Shown here: positions 25,038 to 37,189 of the stretch, one piece after another | How the letters are laid out: each line of letters begins with the position of its first letter | How positions within the stretch are numbered: the stretch's first letter is position 1 | Source of the DNA: Nematostella vectensis | Taxonomy: Eukaryota > Cnidaria > Anthozoa > Actiniaria > Edwardsiidae | Direction: 5' to 3' | Assembly (NCBI RefSeq): GCF_932526225.1 | Contig: NC_064034.1 | Location: forward strand, 2,032,001-2,096,000 | Length of the DNA stretch: 64,000 nucleotides | The notes under the pieces: generated by a model | What the model was told of the DNA's origin: nothing | Databases searched by the model: none | What the model saw: only the letters and a program-made list of their open reading frames with translations | Made by a program: the position numbers and the translations under genes

Positions 25038-25365
25038 ACCTGAGTACCAAGGAGTTAGATAGAAACAAAAACGGGTGTTATCACTCGTGCAGAGGGGTCT
25101 AGTGTTCTCAGCGTGGAAGGTATACCATACTATTAGAAAGTACGAATCCCAGCCACTGATAATTCACTCTTATAGCACAACAAAACTAGTAGTACAAAAA
25201 TACTGCTAGGGAATGGCCAACAGCTAGTCAAAGAGGAATATATTTAAGAATTTTTTAGGCCTTTTATTTGCATTTTAAATTTTCACAATTGTCTCTATTT
25301 TCCCCTACGCACGAACTTTATCAGGGGACGCGCTGTGAAATGGGCTCCAGGGTTGAGTTCCTCTC

Positions 25366-25536
25366 ACCCCTCTACTCTCGGTAATCTCGAGCAATTCTAA
25401 GCCCTCTACTCTAGGTAGAGTTTCCTAACTAACCTTTAGTTTATTAGCGCCCTCGAGTTATTCTCAGCCCTCTACTCTCGGTAGAGTCCCCTAACTAACT
25501 TTTAGTTTATTAGCGCCCTCGAGCAATTCTCAGCCC
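25366..25536. repeat. About 66-bp tandem repeat, 2.5 copies
   Basis: Repeats of a unit containing CCCTCTACTCTCGGTAGAG, CTAACTAAC, TTTAGTTTATTAGCGCCCTC and GAG[CT][AT]ATTCT[AC]AG. Confidence 0.85.
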
Positions 25537-26248
25537 GGCCAGTGGGAATTATATTTTTGGAAAAGCCATTCATGTATATACCATAAAAAACAACATGAAA
25601 ATAATAATAAATAAGAAGGATAGTTAACATAGATAATGTTTGTCACTTAGCACAGTGGTGGTGTTTTTCGCGAGTGGTTGGGTGGGGTTGAGTAGAAGAA
25701 CTACTAATTGTGGCGTTTACTAGATCGCGTAGCGCTAGACACAAGTTCAGAAATGTCCATAAGTATATAATAAATATGCATATATTGAAGCAATAAAGAG
25801 TTCAACATCTGACCATTAGATCGCTTTTCAATACCCTAGCTTGACACAAGCGGATCCATCTACGGGGGTAGGAGGGGGGGGGGGGGAGGTAAATACAGTG
25901 TTCAGGGTGTTTAACTCCCTTGATGGACATAACATATTTTTCTAAATGGAAACTTCCCTCTACTCTCTCACCTGAACAACCTTATGGGACCGCTCCTGTG
26001 CCCTCTTCAACCCCAAAACTCCACGCATCTTATAACTATCCTCAAAATGTTTTAATGAAAGAAAGAGAAGAAGTCCAGGCGCATACACAGAGGGTGCGCG
26101 CGCACCCCCTCCCCCCCTAGGCGCCCCAAAAGTGGCTCATTTCTTATGAAAGAATATTCAAATACTTGGCTTTTTTCATAAGATACCTATGACTGCGCAC
26201 CCCTCCCCCCTCGGTCAATCCTGGGTACATGCCTGAAGTCGTTGGCAA

Positions 26249-26465
26249 CAAGATGCACACAAAACAATATATTAATATTAATATATATTAATAGTTTATT
26301 GACGCGCATGCGATAAGACGCACACAAAACAATATATTAATAGTTTATTGACGCGCATGCGATAAGACGCACACAAAACAATATATTAATAGTATATTGA
26401 CGCGCATGCGATAAGACGCACACAAAACAATATATTAATAGTTTATTGACGAGCATGCGATAAGG
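26249..26465. repeat. 49-bp tandem array, about 4 units
   Basis: The unit contains ACACAAAACAATATATTAAT and TTATTGACGCGCATGCGATA. GACGCGCATG recurs at 26301, 26350, 26399 and (as GACGAGCATG) 26448. It ends about 325 bp downstream of the first lipase stop codon. Confidence 0.93.
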
Positions 26466-26789
26466 TAGATATCTTAAAATTGTACAACATATAGAAACAG
26501 AAAGTTAAGAACATTTTATTACAGTCTTACGAAATTATGATTTACGTTTTCTTTGAGAATGCTTTCTGCATCAAAATGAGAACAAAAAATAAAAGATGAA
26601 GGAAAAGTTAAAAAAATACAGTCATCCTGAACTGGCATAGGACTAAAATCATACTTAAAAAAAATCTTGCGTTTAAAATAAAAAAGAAGAGAAATGAAAT
26701 GCTCCATATTAAAAATCTCAAATTCAATAAATAGAATTAAAATAAATGACGCCACTGCTCCGTGTTTTGTTGCCATGGTGTCCAGTGTT

Positions 26790-28550
26790 TCAGTTATCAT
26801 TCGGGCATTTCATACGACTCTGCCAACCACAGCTATCCCGAAGTTCACAGTATGTGGACAGGACTTTATGACATCCCATGATTCCTTTGACGGCACACCG
26901 AATGTTCTGGATAAAGCCTCCATGTTTATCGATCCACGTGACGAAGTCTCCATCCGGGATAACAGTGGCCGTGTAGCGCTGCAAGTCGTTATATGTGTAG
27001 CCAAACTTCACGTGGTTGTACACTTCGCCTGGACTGGAGAAAGCAACAGCCGGGATTTTCATTTTCGCGCCGATGAACTTGGCGACCCCCCCGCCAAGTG
27101 AGTGGCCTACAAGAAGTATTTCCATGCTGGAATTTTTGCTACGGATGTCGCGTATGTAGTCCTCGATAGACTGGAAGTAGAGCTTGGCGCGGTCTGAGGT
27201 GAGCAAGTCACCGATCATTCCCGAGCGATAAATGAACGAGCTGATCACACGCTTGGGTAGCCTTTGGATGGGCAGTATCGACGAGACAGCTTGCATTATG
27301 AAGATCTCGCCCCACAGCTGAGCATTCTCGAACCAGTCCCCCGTGGTTTTTGTTCCACGAATCCCGATCACGTGAACATTTGAACCTCTCTCGTGCATGT
27401 GGTAGAATACTGGCTTGGATGACGTCATTCGCTTTAGTTCCCATCTCAACCCGCGCTCTTTAAAGTACACATTAGCGAGGTAAGAAATCTCGGTCTGGTT
27501 TGTCACGATGCGATAGGGAAGTCTCGCAAGATACCCTAGTTCCATTATATTAAAATTCAGCGAGCTCCATCTATTCTGACAAATAAGGTATTTCGGTAAT
27601 TGGTTGGGGTTTGTAACATTTCGCGGGAAAATTTCCCGCCCTTGGGTGCGCGCGCCATCTGGCCAACTTTCCGCTACTGATTTCGCATCTTTGACATCCG
27701 AGGTGACGCCAGAAACACCAGCAATCATCAGAATTAGAAAATAAAAGAACCCAAGTGCGAACATGATCTTCCAGTTAATTAACGAAATCTGCTTTTTGCG
27801 CTTGATCTTCTTGCCACGTAACACTAGCCCGACGATGGCGATCATGGCGAAAAGAATGTAGAAGAACGAAAACGCGACAGTGCTCGGGGATGAACCCGTC
27901 AGCTGGAATGACACGGGCGTTAGGATAAGGAACACAGCCAGAAGCCCTTCGGATATAAACAGGCCCATCTTCCATGCGAGTGCCAGCTTCTCATAGCGCT
28001 TTTCCTTGTAGACGAAAAACATGAGCCCTGCTGAGACCACGGTGGTGAATACGAGTATAACCCACCAAGATGTCTCGAAGGAGTTCTCAAGGAAGCGGAT
28101 AACGATGGGCCGCTCGGACGCAGTAATCGTGTTAAACACAGTCACCACGATAAGTGTGACCGCGAACAGGACAATCACCGTCAACATCCATGGCTTGGAG
28201 GTCTTGTAAAACACTAGGAGTACGACTTCCCAGAATAGAGAGAGGACAACTGACGCAAGAATGATGGTGCATCCGAGAAGAACAAGGAGACATACACTCG
28301 CGAGATTTTCGAGGGCCGTGTGCTTGGCGTGTCTGGCGGGTAACTCGTACGTCACTTTCAGCGCGACGTTTAGACTTGAGATGAATGACGTGAGAAAGAA
28401 AGTGCAAATGGTAAGAAGGACCGCGAGCCGCGAGATCCCGTGAATTACCGCGAACACTCGCCATCGGCATGTTTTCTTCGTTTCTTCCTCACCATCCTCG
28501 AGCCCCGCAACTTCGTGCTGGAACTGCGACGGCCTGCCGGCATCTGTCAT
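26790..28550 (-). CDS. Multipass membrane class-3 lipase, paralogue A
   Basis: A predicted serine esterase/lipase of the alpha/beta-hydrolase fold; the substrate is unknown. Starting at the ATG at 28550 gives 586 residues in one exon. The frame stays open 51 codons further upstream, but that stretch lacks similarity to paralogue B. About seven hydrophobic segments occupy residues 41-280, including SLFWEV, which paralogue B shares. The hydrolase domain (about 310-586) has the nucleophile elbow GHSLGGG with Ser484, a probable acid at Asp533 or Asp535 (VIPDGDF) and a probable histidine at His561 (GCHKVLSTYC). Five cysteines near the C-terminus and several N-glycosylation sequons (NVT, NQT, NSS) suggest that the lipase domain faces outside. 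A cytosolic N-terminus plus seven segments would place it there; this is inference. Diacylglycerol lipases also combine membrane segments with a class-3 domain but have four segments, so orthology is not claimed. Confidence 0.85.
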   Translation of the reverse strand: MTDAGRPSQFQHEVAGLEDGEEETKKTCRWRVFAVIHGISRLAVLLTICTFFLTSFISSLNVALKVTYELPARHAKHTALENLASVCLLVLLGCTIILASVVLSLFWEVVLLVFYKTSKPWMLTVIVLFAVTLIVVTVFNTITASERPIVIRFLENSFETSWWVILVFTTVVSAGLMFFVYKEKRYEKLALAWKMGLFISEGLLAVFLILTPVSFQLTGSSPSTVAFSFFYILFAMIAIVGLVLRGKKIKRKKQISLINWKIMFALGFFYFLILMIAGVSGVTSDVKDAKSVAESWPDGARTQGREIFPRNVTNPNQLPKYLICQNRWSSLNFNIMELGYLARLPYRIVTNQTEISYLANVYFKERGLRWELKRMTSSKPVFYHMHERGSNVHVIGIRGTKTTGDWFENAQLWGEIFIMQAVSSILPIQRLPKRVISSFIYRSGMIGDLLTSDRAKLYFQSIEDYIRDIRSKNSSMEILLVGHSLGGGVAKFIGAKMKIPAVAFSSPGEVYNHVKFGYTYNDLQRYTATVIPDGDFVTWIDKHGGFIQNIRCAVKGIMGCHKVLSTYCELRDSCGWQSRMKCPNDN

Positions 28551-28979
28551 GTCAACCGTCTTCAAGAAAACAGAAAAATACGTGAATACCGTGAATGCAG
28601 TCTTTGCGCGCAGCTTCCAATGAGCTTCCCGCTTCTGCGCAACAAGGCGCAAAAAAATTACAAATAAGCATCCCCACTCAGAAGTAAGAATGAACGAACG
28701 CAAGATAGTGAGATTCGCACTGCAGACATGCTTTACGTCAATTCTACTCCAAAGTGATGTCTAATGCTGGTTAGTAATGAAAAACCATGTTATTCTAAAA
28801 TACACGCGCCTCCGGGGCTCGAGTTACTCATTTATTCAGGCGGTGGTTACTTCGCGTCGTTTGAAAGGTCGTAGCGCCGTAGGGACAAAGTTACCTAGAG
28901 CGAGATTAAGGCAAACACAACTAAAAACAGCAAGGTAGGAATATGTGGCATATTCAACACTAAGGCTAAGTTCAAAAGT
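28551..28979. other. Upstream region of lipase A
   Basis: Promoter-side sequence of the first lipase. No further exon is recognised. Confidence 0.4.
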
Positions 28980-29078
28980 CGTATTATTCATGAGCCGTAT
29001 TCAATGCAAATGAAGATGCAACAATCGACTTCGTTTATTTGCATGCATTTGCATTGAATACGGCTCATGGATAATACG
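28980..29078. mobile_element. Short MITE-like inverted-repeat element
   Basis: The 33-bp arms at 28980-29012 and 29046-29078 are reverse complements with one mismatch (core ATGAGCCGTATTCAATGCAA), separated by 33 bp. There is no coding capacity. Its right arm is the first part of the 52-bp tandem array that follows. Confidence 0.75.
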
Positions 29079-29630
29079 GCGTCTGAACGGCGTCAGTAAT
29101 CTTCCTGGAATACGGCTCATGGATAATACGGCGTCTGAACGGCGTCAGTAATCTTCCTGGAATACGGCTCATGGATAATACGGCGTCTGAACGGCGTCAG
29201 TAATCTTCCTGGAATACGGCTCATGGATAATACGGCGTCTGAACGGCGTCAGTAATCTTCCTGAAATACGGCTCTTGGATAATACGGCGTCTGAACGGCG
29301 TCAGTAATCTTCCTGGAATACGGCTCATGGATAATACGGCGTCTGAACGGCGTCAGTAATCTTCCTGGAATACGGCTCATGGATAATCCGGCGTCTGAAC
29401 GGCGTCAGTAATCTTCCTGGAATACGGCTCATGGATAATACGGCGTGTGAACGGCGTCAGTAATCTTCCTGGAATACGGCTCATGGATAATACGGCGTCT
29501 GAACGGCGTCAGTAATCTTCCTGGAATACGGCTCATGGATAATACGGCGTGTGAACGGCGTCAGTAATCTTCCTGGAATACGGCTCATGGATAATACGGC
29601 GTCTGAACGGCGTCAGTAATTTTCCTGGAA
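29056..29630. repeat. 52-bp tandem array, 11 copies
   Basis: Each unit begins AATACGGCTCATGGATAATA and ends GTAATCTTCCTGG, with very few substitutions between copies. The unit start is the distal 23 bp of the right arm of the adjacent inverted-repeat element. Confidence 0.96.
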
Positions 29631-31050
29631 TTGAGCACCTGGACATTTTTATTCGAGTGTTCCAATGGATCGAGAGACACGTAACTTCGAATAAAAAATC
29701 CTATTTTGTCAAACATTATGTCCAAATATTATATAACGTTTATAGCAGGGTGCATTAAAAGTCTCTTCCCTAGGTTAAATAGTATTGTAATTGGGTTAAT
29801 AAAAGTCATTTGAATACAGGCCCTGAGGCACCTGCTTTTAATATACTGGCGAGTGTCTAAGTGACCGGATCAAAACAAATGCCGTTTTCCTGGTTTCTTA
29901 TCTGAAAACTGCTCATAGAATATAAGTGTTCTCAGTTTTTTCTATAAACAAAGTGCGGAAAAAAATGCAAGGACTACTGTTACCAACTTAAATGAGAAAA
30001 TTTGACTCTTACACACTGAGTTAAATGTGTTTTACTACAAGAAAAGACAGCGTCATTTGTCTCCAGAGATAATAATAACTGACTAGTCTAATAGAAGTCT
30101 CTTAGTTGTGGACCAGGCAAGAGAAACTGTAACACTACATTATTAACTATGATTTTACCATCAAATTAGCGAGTTGTTGACAGTAAATTACCTAAAAAAT
30201 CTCAGAAGGCACATTTACAGTTCTGACAAATTATGGTAACTTTAAACACAATTAAAACGATGCCGACCGCAATTTAGGACTCGAAAAGAAAAACGTCTTG
30301 CAAAAAAACGGCTTGCAATTTGTTTTGGGTTACAACGCGAAGATATACATATTGGCATGTTATACTTGAGTTAAGCACAGACTATCCTATTGTAATGCAT
30401 TCACCGTTGTTAGCTTCGTACCTGTATTTTCTTGACGAAAACCACATCTCTCTTGCTGCCAGAGAGGTCAAGAGAAAAAAAGTTATACGCAAACTCCCCT
30501 AGCTTATCGTTCATGACGTCTTAGTGGCGAGTGTGATGAAACTTCTAGGTGCAGGAGCGTGTTGACGCGAGCTATTAGGTCTTTTAAGAATATTGCTTTC
30601 TCGGTTGCTTTTCTCAAGGGACTTGGGTACGCTCACAGAAAAAGAAACAAAACAAACCCCTTTGTTCCACACTTCATTTCAAATTACCAAACAATGTCGT
30701 ATTACTTTGAGAACGGCGGAAGGACGACGACAACGCGAGCAATAGATTTATCCGTGTGGCAAAGGGAAAATTTAATTGCGTGCGCCGAGATCTTGCCGCG
30801 CTTCGCTCTGTCGCTTTCCCAAGGAGATGGGGCGCCATTATCTTTACATGAAAAAAAAGGACAGTACTTGGTGAAAAAATTGAATTGATATGGTCTCAAA
30901 AGCAACATACAATTGCGTTTTAAAATCGAGCTCGTCCCATGATAGACAAGGCTAATGATCCCTAATGATAGACAAGGCTATTGAATGAAGTTTTCCATAT
31001 CCAAAGAATTAAAAAAAAACAGGTGCAATAAACCCCCCCCCCCCCTCCCC
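29631..31050. other. Intergenic stretch, no gene seen
   Basis: AT-rich sequence without recognisable coding exons. A short GATAGACAAGGCTA duplication (about 30941 and 30968) and a C13 tract at about 31033 precede the large element. Confidence 0.5.
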
Positions 31051-31117
31051 GGGGGGATACTCCCTTATATGGGCTATACGGGGACGTGCCGCTGGTCAGG
31101 GTATGGTTTTTGAACTC

Positions 31118-34100
31118 TCTGTCCTAAACAGGGTATACATTTCAGGCCTATTTGGCCTGAACAGGGTATACATTTCAGGCCTCTCTGTCCTCAACAGGGT
31201 ATACATTTCAGGCCTCTCTGTCCTGAACAGGGTATACATTTCAGGCCTCTCTGTCCTGAACAGGGTATACATCTCAGGCCTGTCTGTCCTGAACAGGGTA
31301 TACATTTCAGGCCTCTCTGTCCTGAACAGGGTATACATTTCAGGCCTCACTGTCCTGAACAGGGTATACATTTCAGGCTTCACTGTCCTGAACAGGGTAT
31401 ACATTTCAGGCCTCTCTGTCCTGAACAGGGTATACATTTCAGGCCTCTCTGTCCTGAACAGGGTATACATTTCATGCCTCTCTGTCCTGAACAGGGTATA
31501 CATTTCAGGCCTCTCTGACCTGAACAGGGTATACATTTCAGGCCTCTCTGTCCAAAACAGGGTATACATTTCAGGCCTCTCTGTCCTGAACAGGGTATAC
31601 ATTTCAGGCTTCTCTGTTCTTAACAGGGTATACATTTCAGGCCTCTCTGTCCTGAATAGGGTATACATTTCAGGCCTCTCTGTCCTGAACAGGGTATACA
31701 TTTCAGGCTTCTCTGTCCTCAACAGGGTATACATTTCAGGCCTCTCTGTCATGAACAGGGTGAGTTGAACAGGGTATACATTTCAGACCTCCCTGTCCTT
31801 ATCAGGGTATACATTTCAGGCCTCTCTGTCCTGAACAGGGTATACATTTCAGGCCTGTCTGTCCTGAACAGGGTATACATTTCAGGCCTCTGTCCTGAAC
31901 AGGGTATACATTTCAGGCCTCACTGTCCTGAACAGGGTATACATTTCAGGCCTCACTGTCCTGAACAGGGTATACATTTCAGGCCTCTCTGTCCTGAACA
32001 GGGTATACATTTCAGGCCTCTCTGTCCTGAACAGGGTATACATTTCAGGCCTCTCTGACCTGAACAGGGTATACATTTCAGGCCTCTCTGTCCAAAACAG
32101 GGTATACATTTCAGGCCTCTCTGTCCTGAACAGGGTATACATTTCAGGCTTCTCTGTCCTCAACAGGGTATACATTTCAGGCTTCTCTTGCCTGAACAGG
32201 GTATACATTTCAGGCCTCTCTGTCCTCAACAGGGTATACATTTCAGGCCTCTCTGTCCTCAACAGGGTATACATTTCAGGCCTCTCTGTCCTCAACAGGG
32301 TATACATTTCAGGCCTCTCTGTCCTAAACAGGGTATACATTTCAGGCCTCTCTGTCCTGAACAGGGTATACATTTCAGGCTTCTCTGTCCTCAACAGGGT
32401 ATACATTTCAGGCCTCTCTGTCATGAACAGGGTGAGTTGAACAGGGTATACATTTCAGACCTCCCTGTCCTTATCAGGGTATACATTTCAGGCCTCTCTG
32501 TCCTGAACAGGGTATACATTTCAGGCCTCTCTGTCCAAAACAGGGTATACATTTCAGGCCTCTCTGTCCTGAACAGGGTATACATTTCAGGCTTCTCTGT
32601 TCTTAACAGGGTATACATTTCAGGCCTCTCTGTCCTGAATAGGGTATACATTTCAGGCCTCTCTGTCCTGAACAGGGTATACATTTCAGGCTTCTCTGTC
32701 CTCAACAGGGTATACATTTCAGGCCTCTCTGTCATGAACAGGGTGAGTTGAACAGGGTATACATTTCAGACCTCCCTGTCCTTATCAGGGTATACATTTC
32801 AGGCCTCTCTGTCCTGAACAGGGTATACATTTCAGGCCTGTCTGTCCTGAACAGGGTATACATTTCAGGCCTCTGTCCTGAACAGGGTATACATTTCAGG
32901 CCTCACTGTCCTGAACAGGGTATACATTTCAGGCCTCACTGTCCTGAACAGGGTATACATTTCAGGCCTCTCTGTCGTGAACAGGGTATACATTTCAGGC
33001 CTCTCTGTCCTGAACAGGGTATACATTTCAGGCCTCTCTGACCTGAACAGGGTATACATTTCAGGCCTCTCTGTCCAAAACAGGGTATACATTTCAGGCC
33101 TCTCTGTCCTGAACAGGGTATACATTTCAGGCTTCTCTGTCCTCAACAGGGTATACATTTCAGGCTTCTCTTGCCTGAACAGGGTATACATTTCAGGCCT
33201 CTCTGTCCTCAACAGGGTATACATTTCAGGCCTCTCTGTCCTCAACAGGGAATACATTTCAGGCCTCTCTGTCCTCAACAGGGTATACATTTCAGGCCTC
33301 TCTGTCCTAAACAGGGTATACATTTCAGGCCTCTCTGTCCTGAACAGGGTATACATTTCAGGCTTCTCTGTCCTCAACAGGGTATACATTTCAGGCCTCT
33401 CTGTCATGAACAGGGTGAGTTGAACAGGGTATACATTTCAGACCTCCCGTCCTTATCAGGGTATACATTTCAGGCCTCTCTGACCTCAACAGGGTATACA
33501 TTTCAGGCCTCTCTGTCCTGAACAGGGTATACATTTCAGGCTTCTCTGTCCTCAACAGGGTATAAATTTCAGGCCTCTCTGTCATGAACAGGGTGAGTTG
33601 AACAGGGTATACATCTCAGGCCTCTCTGTCCTGAACAGGGTATACATTTCAGGCCTCTCTGTCCTGAACAGGGTATACATTTCAGACCTCCCTGTCCTTA
33701 TCAGGGTATACATTTCAGGCCTCTCTGTCCTGAACAGGGTATACATTTCAGGCCTCTCTGTCCTGAACAGGGTATACATTTCAGGCCTCTCTGTCCTAAA
33801 CAGGGTATACATTTCAGGCCTCTCTGTCCAAAACAGGGTATATATTTCAGGCCTCTCTGTCCAAAACAGGGTATACATTTCAGGCCTCTCTGTCATGAAC
33901 AGGGTATACATTTCAGACCTCCCTGTCCTTATCAGGGTATACATTTCAGGCCTCTCTGTCCTCAACAGGGTATACATTTCAGGCTTCTCTGTCCTCAACA
34001 GGGTATACATTTCAGGCCTCTCTGTCATGAACAGGGTATACATTTCAGACCTCCCTGTCCTTATCAGGGTATACATTTCAGGCCTCTCTGTCCTCAACAG

Positions 34101-37100
34101 GGTATACATTTCAGGCTTCTCTGTCCTCAACAGGGTATACATTTCAGGCTTCTCTGTCCTCAACAGGGTATACATTTCAGGCCTCTCTGTCATGAACAGG
34201 GTGAGTTGAACAGGGTATACATTTCAGACCTCCTGTCCTTATCAGGGTATACATTTCAGGCCTCTCTGTCCTGAACAGGGTATACATTTCAGGCCTCTCT
34301 GTCCTGAACAGGGTATACATTTCAGGCCTCTCTGTCCTAAACAGGGTATACATTTCAGGCCTCTCTGTCCTGAACAGGGTATACATTTCAGGCCTCTCTG
34401 TCCTAAACAGGGTATATATTTCAGGCCTCTCTGTCCTAAACAGGGTATACATTTCAGGCCTCTCTGTCCTGAACAGGGTATACATTTCAGACCTCCCTGT
34501 CCTTATCAGGGTATACATTTCAGGCCTCTCTGCCCTGAACAGGGTATACATTTCAGGCCTCTCTGTCCTCAACAGGGTATATATTTCAGGCCTCTCTGTC
34601 CTCAACAGGGTATACATTTCAGGCCTCTCTGTCCTGAACAGGGTATACATTTCAGGCCTCTCTGTCCTAAACAGGGTATATATTTCAGGCCTCTCTGTTC
34701 TAAACAGGGTATATATTTCAGGCCTCTCTGCCCTGAACAGGGTATACATTTCAGGCCTCTCTGTCCTAAACAGGGTATACATTTCAGGCCTCTCTGTCCT
34801 GAACAGGGTATATATTTCAGGCCTCTCTGTCCTAAACAGGGTATATATTTCAGGCCTCTCTGTCCTAAACAGGGTATATATTTCAGGCCTCTCTGTCCTG
34901 AACAGGGTATACATTTCAGGCCTCTCTGCCCTGAACAGGGTATACATTTCAGGCCTCTCTGTCCTGAACAGGGTATACATTTCAGACATCCCTGTCCTTA
35001 TCAGGGTATACATTTCAGGCCTCTCTGCCCTGAACAGGGTATACATTTCAGGCCTCTCTGTCCTCAACACGGTATATATTTCAGGCCTCTCTGTCCTCAA
35101 CAGGGTATACATTTCAGGCCTCTCTGTCATGAACAGGGTATACATTTCAGGCCTCTCTGTCCTAAACAGGGTATATATTTCAGGCCTCTCTGTCCTGAAC
35201 AGGGTATACATTTCAGGCTTCTCTGTCCTCAACAGGGTATAAATTTCAGGCCTCTCTGTCATGAACAGGGTGAGTTGAACAGGGTATACATCTCAGGCCT
35301 CTCTGTCCTGAACAGGGTATACATTTCAGGCCTCTCTGTCCTGAACAGGGTATACATTTCAGACCTCCCTGTCCTTATCAGGGTATACATTTCAGGCCTC
35401 TCTGTCCTGAACAGGGTATACATTTCAGGCCTCTCTGTCCTGAACAGGGTATACATTTCAGGCCTCTCTGTCCTAAACAGGGTATACATTTCAGGCCTCT
35501 CTGTCCAAAACAGGGTATATATTTCAGGCCTCTCTGTCCAAAACAGGGTATACATTTCAGGCCTCTCTGTCATGAACAGGGTATACATTTCAGACCTCCC
35601 TGTCCTTATCAGGGTATACATTTCAGGCCTCTCTGTCCTCAACAGGGTATACATTTCAGGCTTCTCTGTCCTCAACAGGGTATACATTTCAGGCCTCTCT
35701 GTCATGAACAGGGTATACATTTCAGACCTCCCTGTCCTTATCAGGGTATACATTTCAGGCCTCTCTGTCCTCAACAGGGTATACATTTCAGGCTTCTCTG
35801 TCCTCAACAGGGTATACATTTCAGGCTTCTCTGTCCTCAACAGGGTATACATTTCAGGCCTCTCTGTCATGAACAGGGTGAGTTGAACAGGGTATACATT
35901 TCAGACCTCCTGTCCTTATCAGGGTATACATTTCAGGCCTCTCTGTCCTGAACAGGGTATACATTTCAGGCCTCTCTGTCCTGAACAGGGTATACATTTC
36001 AGGCCTCTCTGTCCTAAACAGGGTATACATTTCAGGCCTCTCTGTCCTGAACAGGGTATACATTTCAGGCCTCTCTGTCCTAAACAGGGTATATATTTCA
36101 GGCCTCTCTGTCCTAAACAGGGTATACATTTCAGGCCTCTCTGTCCTGAACAGGGTATACATTTCAGACCTCCCTGTCCTTATCAGGGTATACATTTCAG
36201 GCCTCTCTGCCCTGAACAGGGTATACATTTCAGGCCTCTCTGTCCTCAACAGGGTATATATTTCAGGCCTCTCTGTCCTCAACAGGGTATACATTTCAGG
36301 CCTCTCTGTCCTGAACAGGGTATACATTTCAGGCCTCTCTGTCCTAAACAGGGTATATATTTCAGGCCTCTCTGTTTTAAACAGGGTATATATTTCAGGC
36401 CTCTCTGCCCTGAACAGGGTATACATTTCAGGCCTCTCTGTCCTAAACAGGGTATACATTTCAGGCCTCTCTGTCCTGAACAGGGTATATATTTCAGGCC
36501 TCTCTGTCCTAAACAGGGTATATATTTCAGGCCTCTCTGTCCTAAACAGGGTATATATTTCAGGCCTCTCTGTCCTGAACAGGGTATACATTTCAGGCCT
36601 CTCTGCCCTGAACAGGGTATACATTTCAGGCCTCTCTGTCCTGAACAGGGTATACATTTCAGACATCCCTGTCCTTATCAGGGTATACATTTCAGGCCTC
36701 TCTGCCCTGAACAGGGTATACATTTCAGGCCTCTCTGTCCTCAACACGGTATATATTTCAGGCCTCTCTGTCCTCAACAGGGTATACATTTCAGGCCTCT
36801 CTGTCATGAACAGGGTATACATTTCAGGCCTCTCTGTCCTAAACAGGGTATATATTTCAGGCCTCTCTGTTCTAAACAGGGTATATATTTCAGGCCTCTC
36901 TGCCCTGAACAGGGTATACATTTCAGGCCTCTCTGTCCTAAACAGGGTATACATTTCAGGCCTCTCTGTCCTGAACAGGGTATATATTTCAGGCCTCTCT
37001 GTCCTAAACAGGGTATATATTTCAGGCCTCTCTGTCCTAAACAGGGTATATATTTCAGGCCTCTCTGTCCTGAACAGGGTATACATTTCAGGCCTCTCTG

Positions 37101-37185
37101 CCCTGAACAGGGTATACATTTAAGGCCTCTCTGCCCTGAACAGGGTATACATTTAAGGCCTCTCTGCCCTGAACAGGGTACATCA
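31118..37185. repeat. 33-bp satellite array, about 180 units
   Basis: The unit is 33 bp with core AACAGGGTATACATTTCAGG followed by CCTCTCTGTCCTG. Several variant units recur (TTCAGACCTCCCTGTCCTTATC, GTATATATTTC, CAAAACAGGG). Since 33 is divisible by 3 and the unit has no stop in at least one frame per strand, the plus strand reads an 11-residue repeat (VLNRVYISGLS) and the minus strand another (RPEMYTLFRTE). The frames reach 221 and 421 codons but start and end at repeat irregularities. Higher-order copies have periods of about 983 bp (31765/32748) and 1677 bp (33598/35275). Confidence 0.96.
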
Positions 37186-37189
37186 TTTT

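Larger units (their letters stand above)
23409..26248. other. Intergenic region between hedgehog and the first lipase
   Basis: It probably holds the hedgehog 3' untranslated region, then AT-rich sequence, an inverted repeat (24908-25037), a 66-bp array (25366-25536), a G tract near 25875 and a C-rich stretch near 26105. No gene is recognised. Confidence 0.5.

Noticed and set aside
31096-37123. Reading frames of 97-421 codons on both strands across the 33-bp array
   Set aside because: They follow from a stop-free repeat whose length is a multiple of three. They begin and end at repeat irregularities, and there are no splice or start contexts.
31118-37185. CRISPR-like array
   Set aside because: Units are directly abutting without unique spacers, and the DNA is plainly of animal type.
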